Shown piece by piece: positions 59,324 through 64,000 of a stretch of DNA of 64,000 bases. The stretch's first letter is position 1, and each line of letters opens with the position of its first letter. A model generated the notes under the pieces. It did not search any database. It saw only the letters and a list, made by a program, of their open reading frames with translations, and had not been told where the DNA came from. The stretch comes from Rhodocyclaceae bacterium (GTDB lineage Bacteria; Pseudomonadota; Gammaproteobacteria; Burkholderiales; Rhodocyclaceae): positions 19,022 to 83,021 of the forward strand of contig JAKLLG010000014.1 in the NCBI GenBank assembly GCA_023150275.1, written 5' to 3'. The position numbers and the translations under genes are program-made.

Positions 59324-59868
59324 TGCTCGCCCGCCTGCGCTTCGCGCTCGCCTACCCGCAGCCGCTGCCCCTGCTCGCCTTGCTGCTGCTGTGCGCGGCC
59401 GCCTTCCTGCATCTGCACCGCATACCGCAGCATGAACAGGCTGCCGAGGCCGCCGAGCGCCGCGGCGCTGCTGCCGAACGGGCGCTGCGGCGGCTCGCCG
59501 GCGAGCAGCGTCAGGTCGACGATTCGCCGGCGGCCGGGCGCGCACGGCTGCTTGGCCGCTACCCCGAGGAACTGGCGCTGAATGCGACGCTGGCGCAACT
59601 GCTCGATCTCGCGCAGCGGCACGGGCTCGATCCGCTGACTGGCGATTACCGGCTGACGGTCGCCAAGGAAGGCCCGCTCATGCAATACGTGCTGACCCTG
59701 CCGCTGAAGGGCGACTACCCCTCGCTGCGGCGCTTTCTCGCCGCGCTGCGCAGCGAACATCCGGGGGTGGCGATCGACGACCTTGCGCTGCGCCGCGACG
59801 CGCTCGGCGGCACCGCGCTCGATACGCAACTGCGGCTGATCGTGTTTGCACGCCGGGAGCAGGGATGA
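59323..59868 (+). CDS. PilO/GspM-like assembly protein
   Basis: The 181-residue product has one membrane helix (PLPLLALLLLCAAAFLHL), a coiled coil and a ferredoxin-like domain with VLTLPLKGDYPSLRRFLAAL, typical of PilO/GspM. I chose the ATG at 59323, which overlaps the previous stop as TGATG, over an ATG at 59299 that adds eight residues. Together with the PilN-like protein it should form the inner-membrane alignment complex. Confidence 0.72.
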   Translation: MLARLRFALAYPQPLPLLALLLLCAAAFLHLHRIPQHEQAAEAAERRGAAAERALRRLAGEQRQVDDSPAAGRARLLGRYPEELALNATLAQLLDLAQRHGLDPLTGDYRLTVAKEGPLMQYVLTLPLKGDYPSLRRFLAALRSEHPGVAIDDLALRRDALGGTALDTQLRLIVFARREQG

Positions 59869-60410
59869 AGCTTTCACCACGGCAACGCTGGATTGCGCTC
59901 CTGCTCGCGCTGACGGCGACGCTCGCCGCCGGCTATGCGATCGACGAAGAGGCGCCCGAAGCGGAAACGCCACGCCATCGCGCGCGACGTAACGCCGACA
60001 CGGTGCCGGACACCGCGAACACGCCGGCAACGACAACCTCCGTCGCGCGCGTGGCGGCACCGGCTGCGGCGGATGCCGGTGCGGACGGCGCAAGCGGGGA
60101 AGATCGCGAAGGCAACGAGGGCGATGCTGCCACCCCGGCGCTCGACCCCTTCCGCACGAAAAGCTGGCTGCCGCCGCCCCCGCCACCGCCAAAACCGAGC
60201 GCACCGCCGCTGCCGTTCAAGTATCTGGGCAAGGCGCTCGCCGGCGAGGAGCAGCGCTTCTTCCTCGCCCGCAACGACAAGTACATGACGACCGCGGTCG
60301 GCGACGTGCTCGACGGGCAATATCTGTTCGAGAAGGCAGAGCGCGGCCGCCTCGTGTTCGTCTATCAGCCGCTGAAGGAACGGCAGTACCTCGCCATCAG
60401 CGCCGACTGA
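59865..60410 (+). CDS. GspC/PilP-like periplasmic connector
   Basis: The 181-residue product has an N-terminal membrane helix (WIALLLALTATLAAGYAI) and a long disordered Ala/Thr/Asp-rich linker. A run of seven prolines leads to a small C-terminal HR/PilP-like domain (about 110-181, FKYLGKALAGEEQRFFLARND). That domain type docks onto the secretin periplasmic domains, so it probably connects to the secretin at 25302. It ends the operon before a terminator. Confidence 0.75.
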   Translation: MKLSPRQRWIALLLALTATLAAGYAIDEEAPEAETPRHRARRNADTVPDTANTPATTTSVARVAAPAAADAGADGASGEDREGNEGDAATPALDPFRTKSWLPPPPPPPKPSAPPLPFKYLGKALAGEEQRFFLARNDKYMTTAVGDVLDGQYLFEKAERGRLVFVYQPLKERQYLAISAD

Positions 60411-60417
60411 GAAAGAA

Positions 60418-60439
60418 AAACCCCGCCGCAGCGGGGTTT
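60418..60439. terminator. Bidirectional terminator after the pilus-like operon
   Basis: AAACCCCGC pairs with GCGGGGTTT across CGCA, with an A run before and T run after. It serves both the plus-strand operon and the convergent PEP-CTERM gene at 60458. Confidence 0.88.
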
Positions 60440-60457
60440 CGTCGGCGCCGGCCTGCG

Positions 60458-61111
60458 TCAGCGATGCGCTGCCCTGCGGCGTGCGACACCGCCCATCAGA
60501 CCAAGACCGGCGAGCAGCAGCGCGTAGGTTTCCGGCTCGGGAACCGCCACCGTGAACGCGACGTTGTCGATGCCGACGTTGTAGGCGGTGTCGTACCAGT
60601 CGATCCACAGGCCGCCATTGGCCGACACGCCGGGCGCGAAGCTCGCATGCGTGGTGCTGCCGGCACCGATGGCGCCGCTGTACGAGAAGAGGGGCGCGCC
60701 ACCACCGATCGCGGTGACGACGATGTTCGAGTCGCGCGTTGCGTTCGCCCAGGCGCCGAAATCCATGCTGTTCAGCGTGACCAGACCGCCGTTGAGGGCC
60801 TTGATCTCGATGCGCGCATGCGACTGCCCGGCACCATCACCACCGCCCGACCAGACGACGCCGCGCAGATCGTTGTACTGGCTATCCCACCACTTCAGCG
60901 ACTGCACCGGATTGCTGGTGACCAGGTCGAAGGTGCTCACGTCGACGATCCCGGCCACATCGCCGTAGGATTGCTGGATGCGGGTTCCGTCGCCGCACGC
61001 AGCGGTCGGCCCGCAGGCGATGCTGCCGTCGAAGGTGAGGGTGTGCGTGCTGGCGAGTGCCGCACCGGACAAGAGCATGCCGGCAGCGAAGGCGGTGATC
61101 GATTTTTTCAT
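60458..61111 (-). CDS. PEP-CTERM exported protein
   Basis: The 217-residue product has a signal peptide (ITAFAAGMLLSGAALA), a beta-rich body with a possible disulphide (SIACGPTAACGDG) and a C-terminal signal VPEPETYALLLAGLGL with RRR. No enzymatic motif is recognised. It is monocistronic, with a candidate regulator dyad (61175-61187) about 64 bases upstream on the minus strand. Confidence 0.9.
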   Translation of the reverse strand: MKKSITAFAAGMLLSGAALASTHTLTFDGSIACGPTAACGDGTRIQQSYGDVAGIVDVSTFDLVTSNPVQSLKWWDSQYNDLRGVVWSGGGDGAGQSHARIEIKALNGGLVTLNSMDFGAWANATRDSNIVVTAIGGGAPLFSYSGAIGAGSTTHASFAPGVSANGGLWIDWYDTAYNVGIDNVAFTVAVPEPETYALLLAGLGLMGGVARRRAAHR

Positions 61112-61174
61112 TCGTGCAACTCCATCGGGGGTTCTGGATTTGCCATTGTCGTAACTGGACGGTGCGGGGGCAAT

Positions 61175-61187
61175 AGTCCGTTTGGAT
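61175..61187. promoter_or_regulatory. AGTCCG-TT-TGGAT dyad, possible LuxR-family operator (copy D)
   Basis: AGTCCGTTTGGAT differs from the perfect palindrome at 33573-33590 in the right arm. It is 64 bases upstream of the PEP-CTERM start on the minus strand. Confidence 0.4.
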
Positions 61188-61220
61188 CACGCAGGCATAA
61201 GTTCCAGTTACTTCGATGTG

Positions 61221-61369
61221 TGTTGAATTTCATGTGGAATTGACCCACGTGTGCACATTTCTCTGACCCGCCAAGATTGCCGTGAATGCGCTGTCACGTG
61301 CTATTCCACGTTATCGATAGCGGGACAGACAAAATGCAAATGAGGGTCAATCGAAAGCGAACATCAACA
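61221..61369. mobile_element. Transposase-less relic with IS21-like terminal inverted repeats
   Basis: The 26-bp end at 61221-61246 starts TGTTGAATTT and finishes ATTGACCC. The end at 61344-61369, read in reverse, starts TGTTGATGTT and finishes ATTGACCC, and 18 of 26 positions match. A second TGACCC motif lies inside at 61264. Only about 100 bp remain between the ends and no transposase is encoded. I see no target duplication. The IS21 attribution rests on the TGTTGA...TTGACCC pattern, recalled rather than searched. Confidence 0.5.
61338..61369 (+). repeat. 32-bp direct repeat, copy 1 (contains the IS-like right end)
   Basis: It matches 61937-61968 with one mismatch (core TCAATCGAAAGCGAACATC). 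The two copies lie about 600 bp apart and bracket the DUF4265 gene. Confidence 0.85.
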
Positions 61370-61468
61370 AGGAGGGGGGCGGCTGTAGCCGTGGCCGTAG
61401 GCCTGGCCGGTGGGTATCGTGAAATTCGCAATGACCATTTACCGCCTTTACTGCTGGTTGCTACACGA

Positions 61469-61936
61469 TCAGCTAATCTCGATTTCGAAAGACAACTCCT
61501 TTGATAACACGTCAAGCGTGTTAAACAAGGCGCATTTCAACGTCTCGCTACTTGCATCAATCGCAAGCAGGTTTGTGGAACTCCATTCTGAAAAAATTGA
61601 GATTTTTTCAACCGCCGTAACAACCCTCGCTCTGCCCTCTTCGTCAACCAAGTTTCCAAGCCATGCACGGACCGTGAAATGTCCTGATCGACGAATGCAA
61701 TCGTGTATGACAAAAGACTTTTCAGCTTTCTGGCGCGTCACAACCTCGTCACCGAGAGCAAGGCCATAAGTAAAAAATGGAATACAGCAGAGTTCAAAAG
61801 CAGATTCAGCAGTCTGCCTAGCCCACAACTGCTCCCATTTCCCTGGCATACCAAAGGGTTCAAGGTCGGCGAAAATCACAAAATTCGCTCGGTCTGCCCA
61901 CGCCGGCTGAGGATGTACCGCAATGTCTGAAGCCAT
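61469..61936 (-). CDS. DUF4265-family protein, likely immunity protein
   Basis: The 155-residue product has a DUF4265 pattern: a strand with EQLWARQTAESAFELCCIPFF, then YGLALGDEVVTRQ, and RRSGHFTVRAWL. In relatives the corresponding core is a W-A, IPFF, LGD, SGH arrangement. DUF4265 proteins often sit behind polymorphic-toxin genes. It is the third small gene downstream of the displaced Rhs tip, flanked on both sides by a 32-bp direct repeat. A direct role against the Rhs toxins is inference. Confidence 0.75.
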   Translation of the reverse strand: MASDIAVHPQPAWADRANFVIFADLEPFGMPGKWEQLWARQTAESAFELCCIPFFTYGLALGDEVVTRQKAEKSFVIHDCIRRSGHFTVRAWLGNLVDEEGRARVVTAVEKISIFSEWSSTNLLAIDASSETLKCALFNTLDVLSKELSFEIEIS

Positions 61937-61968
61937 AAATGAAGGTCAATCGAAAGCGAACATCAACA
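61937..61968 (+). repeat. 32-bp direct repeat, copy 2
   Basis: It abuts the start codon of the DUF4265 gene and matches copy 1 at 61338-61369 with one mismatch. It may be a leftover of a second IS-like end. Confidence 0.85.
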
Positions 61969-61982
61969 CCCACCGCCTCTTT

Positions 61983-62201
61983 CTATTCTAAGGTTTTAGA
62001 GTTTTCCAAGTTATCTTCTGGCTCGACTCTCTGTTTTTTTGCCAACGTATTCATCACCAGCAAACACAAGGCACCAGCTGCCAGTAGAACAGCATCAAGC
62101 CATGGTGGCGTAACTGGCATACCGATACGGGAAGCAAGCAACAGCAGAATTGCCGCGAGAAGAAAGCTCCAACCAAGACGACGCCAAACATTTTTTTCCA
62201 T
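61983..62201 (-). CDS. Small two-helix membrane protein, possible immunity protein
   Basis: The 72-residue product has two hydrophobic helices (LGWSFLLAAILLLLASRIG and LDAVLLAAGALCLLVMNTL) and a charged end. It starts 3 bases after the displaced Rhs tip, so the two are arranged like a toxin-immunity pair. A membrane protein would suit a toxin tip with hydrophobic segments, but the function is inferred only from position. Confidence 0.6.
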   Translation of the reverse strand: MEKNVWRRLGWSFLLAAILLLLASRIGMPVTPPWLDAVLLAAGALCLLVMNTLAKKQRVEPEDNLENSKTLE

Positions 62202-62204
62202 CTA

Positions 62205-62756
62205 TCAATCCTTTGTGCATGTTTGCGGCGGTTTCATTTCACAGTGTTCCAACACCGACGGAGTCACTACGCCCAAACTAAATAGCGTAGTAGCCGGGCT
62301 GGTAAAAATCGCAACGCCCCTTGTGATCACACTCATCGTGCCGCTAGTGGCGCCTAATGCCGCAGCACCTTTTGGCACTTGATTGGCGAGGGCATTTCCG
62401 GCTACCACACCTCCGGCTTTAACCCCAATACCCAGAGATGCCAAGCAAATCAAATCATATTTTTTTGTTGAGCCGTAATATGGCTTCGCCACACCCGCAG
62501 CTTGCATTGCGGCGGCACAATTACCGGGCTGTCCATCGCACACTCCACGAGTAGTGATAGTGATATTCCCGCTTCCCGGCCCTTCGCCTGGAGGATACGG
62601 CCCTTTTCCAGCTCCGCGGCCAAGTAGCCCGTCTGGATCAATCAAGCTGATCGGATTCCCCCCAACGTAGCTGTAGATGTTGTAAACCCTAGTCGTAGAC
62701 GTACGCCCATCTCGAAGCCTGGCCTCGAACAGATGGATGGTCGACTCGTCATAAAG
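62205..62756 (-). pseudogene. Displaced (orphan) Rhs tip with hydrophobic C-terminal domain
   Basis: The open frame has no usable start near its 5' end. It begins with a degraded Rhs core that leads into YNIYSYVGGNPISLIDPDG, matching the Rhs core-tip junction at 63840. The tip that follows (about 145 residues) has GCAAAM-like small-residue stretches and hydrophobic segments (IGVKAGGVVAGNALA and SVITRGVAIF), with several cysteines. This is the usual structure of a silent Rhs-CT cassette left after tip replacement. A TTG at 62645 could start a shorter product. Confidence 0.7.
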
Positions 62757-62781
62757 TTATGTCATCGCGCATTTGTCAACG

Positions 62782-63357
62782 TCATAGACGTGCTTTGATT
62801 GCTGCCTCAGCAAGGAACCGCATCTGCGCTAGCTCCGTGGCCACTTTGCCAGGCTCAAAATCAGAACACACAAAGATAGGGACACCAATTTTCGGCCGCG
62901 TTGCCGCCTCAATTACTGCGGTGCCATTGTAGTTGTAGGCCGCTATATGTCCGTCATGGCCTTCCAGTAGCGACATTGGAATCAACAGGTCGTAGATTGA
63001 GTCGTCGTCGACTGTACTGGTGTCATTGTTTAGTCGATCCCAATAGCCATGCATCCAAGCGCCCCAGCCGCATCGCTCAATAACGCCTTCGAGCGTGTGA
63101 GACAACGACTGAGCACAAAGCCGCTGCTCTAAATTCCGTAACAGCTCAATCAAATTTCCAGTGTTGAAATCGGAGACAAGGAGATGTCTTACCCCCGTCA
63201 TTCGTAACCAAGTATCAGCCACCGCAAATACAAAGTCTGTGTTGCCTGGCAAGCGATAGGCTTTACTTTCCTGAATCGACGAATCTATTTTTACGTCAAA
63301 ATCGATAGAAAACCCGGAAAAATTCAGGGAGTAGGTAAGACTGTTAGTGTTCATCAT
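62782..63357 (-). CDS. Probable immunity protein for the Rhs toxin
   Basis: The 191-residue acidic cytoplasmic protein has no signal peptide. The start overlaps the rhs stop (ATGATG), the placement typical of cognate immunity genes. Segments include SIDFDVKIDSSIQESKAYRL and FVCSDFEPGKVATELAQMRF. I do not recognise the family. Codon and base usage is AT-richer than in the core genes. Confidence 0.68.
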   Translation of the reverse strand: MMNTNSLTYSLNFSGFSIDFDVKIDSSIQESKAYRLPGNTDFVFAVADTWLRMTGVRHLLVSDFNTGNLIELLRNLEQRLCAQSLSHTLEGVIERCGWGAWMHGYWDRLNNDTSTVDDDSIYDLLIPMSLLEGHDGHIAAYNYNGTAVIEAATRPKIGVPIFVCSDFEPGKVATELAQMRFLAEAAIKARL

Positions 63358-64000
63358 TGTGGCTTCCTCGGCCAATCCGGAAATCCAGCGTTGCGTCCCG
63401 CTCTCCACTGGTCAGGGGTCAAATCCTTCTGTCCAACAACGTACCCGTGCCAGTATTTAATGCAATTTTGCTCATCGGTTCGATGATTCCTAAACACAAT
63501 TAATTGGCCTGTAGCTGGGTCATGGCCAATTCTTGAATTTCCAACGGGGACCGATGAGGCCAAGGCTGCTGCTCCATTAATAGGCTCAGGCGAAATAGTC
63601 CCACGTGGTCCCGAACGGGCACCTGACCCATGCTTGCCGTCATTTGGCTCGTAAACGTTCGTATAGTTAAAACAAGGACACGCTTCTTTGACAGCATTGA
63701 TAGCGCCACTTATGGCCCCGCCGATTGCCTTTTGTCCTTGGGGCGTACTCATGGCGGCAGCCCCTACAATAAGAACTCCACCAATCACCACTGCATCGTC
63801 TACGCCAGCAATCAATCCAGTTGGATCTGATGACCCTAGAGGATTCCCGCCGACATAGCTATAGAGATTAACGCCCCCCGCCACCCCAATCGGATCCGGA
63901 CTCAGATACCTCCCCACCGCCGGATCATAGACCCGATGCCAGTTGTAATGCATTCCCGATTCCTGGTCGTAGTACTGCCCGGGGAATCGCAGGTTGATCG
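63354..64000 (-). CDS. Rhs-family protein, C-terminal core and toxin tip (partial)
   Basis: The visible 215 residues begin in the Rhs core (FPGQYYDQESGMHYNWHR), then GRYLSPDPIGVAGGVNLYSY and VGGNPLGSSDPTG, the conserved core-tip junction. The tip (about 150 residues) ends with IGHDPATGQLIVFR, the histidine-bearing YWHGYVVGQKDLTPDQW and a basic tail. That pattern recalls polymorphic toxin type 17, though the match is from memory. The gene continues beyond 64000, so the Rhs shell is not seen. The immunity gene starts at its stop codon. Confidence 0.85.
   Translation of the reverse strand, partial: INLRFPGQYYDQESGMHYNWHRVYDPAVGRYLSPDPIGVAGGVNLYSYVGGNPLGSSDPTGLIAGVDDAVVIGGVLIVGAAAMSTPQGQKAIGGAISGAINAVKEACPCFNYTNVYEPNDGKHGSGARSGPRGTISPEPINGAAALASSVPVGNSRIGHDPATGQLIVFRNHRTDEQNCIKYWHGYVVGQKDLTPDQWRAGRNAGFPDWPRKPQ

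Larger units (their letters stand above)
61112..61468. other. 357-bp intergenic boundary between the island and the AT-richer tail
   Basis: There is no convincing gene. It holds the promoter region of the PEP-CTERM gene, with dyad copy D at 61175-61187 and an IS21-like end relic at 61221-61369. The base composition falls from about here rightward. Confidence 0.7.

Noticed and set aside
61286..61769. Short plus-strand frames over the DUF4265 gene and IS relic
   Set aside because: They overlap the DUF4265 gene antisense or the non-coding relic and have no protein features.

Overview
The window is about 64 kb of GC-rich DNA, by eye in the mid-60s percent except for the right end. It fits a betaproteobacterium, most likely Rhodocyclales-like. 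The reasons are the proteobacterial ATP-grasp GshA beside GshB and an EIIA-HPr-EI regulatory PTS, the metX-metW pair, three PEP-CTERM proteins with an EpsA-type LuxR regulator, and the YqjD/YqjE/YqjK-type envelope cluster. This placement is inference from gene content; no rRNA or tRNA gene is visible.

Positions 1-21.7 kb are mostly core genes. They include the end of gatB, pyrE, xth, a small membrane-protein cluster, a SMUG1-type uracil-DNA glycosylase and metX-metW behind a SAM-II riboswitch with a terminator. The PTS genes ptsI, ptsH and EIIA-Man follow, then apbE, gshB, gshA, an orphan DNA methyltransferase, a vapBC module with a clear promoter/operator, a decapitated higA remnant, an unrecognised 54-residue basic protein, two ABC-F ATPases (YbiT and YheS types) and an acyltransferase.

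Positions 21.7-61.1 kb form the most interesting part, which reads as a phosphate-starvation and secretion island. It has a His-rich exported protein, alkaline phosphatase PhoA and a PEP-CTERM protein. Divergently, a candidate Pho-box promoter drives a lipoprotein secretin with a C-terminal cohesin-like tail and three pseudopilins. Next come an ankyrin protein and EpsA, a PEP-CTERM protein with a PstS-like protein, and a two-partner secretion pair (TpsB and a 3819-residue TpsA). These are followed by an ExbB fused to DUF2341/LamG-like domains, two ExbD proteins, a TonB-like protein, a porin, a coiled-coil protein, a CAAX-type protease and PhoB. After a transglycosylase, the rest of a type II secretion/type IV pilus-like machine follows (GspG, F, E and PilM/N/O/P-like proteins), and then a third PEP-CTERM gene. 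The content recalls the Pho-controlled hxc/lap/pdt region of Pseudomonas aeruginosa. An identical 29-bp repeat, in opposite orientations, brackets the central 24.9 kb and separates the two halves of the secretion machine.

Positions 61.2-64 kb are visibly AT-richer and look horizontally acquired. They hold an IS21-like end relic, a 32-bp direct repeat around a DUF4265 immunity-like gene, a small two-helix membrane protein, a displaced Rhs tip, another likely immunity gene and the 3' end of an rhs gene whose toxin tip resembles polymorphic toxin type 17. The rhs gene runs off the window.
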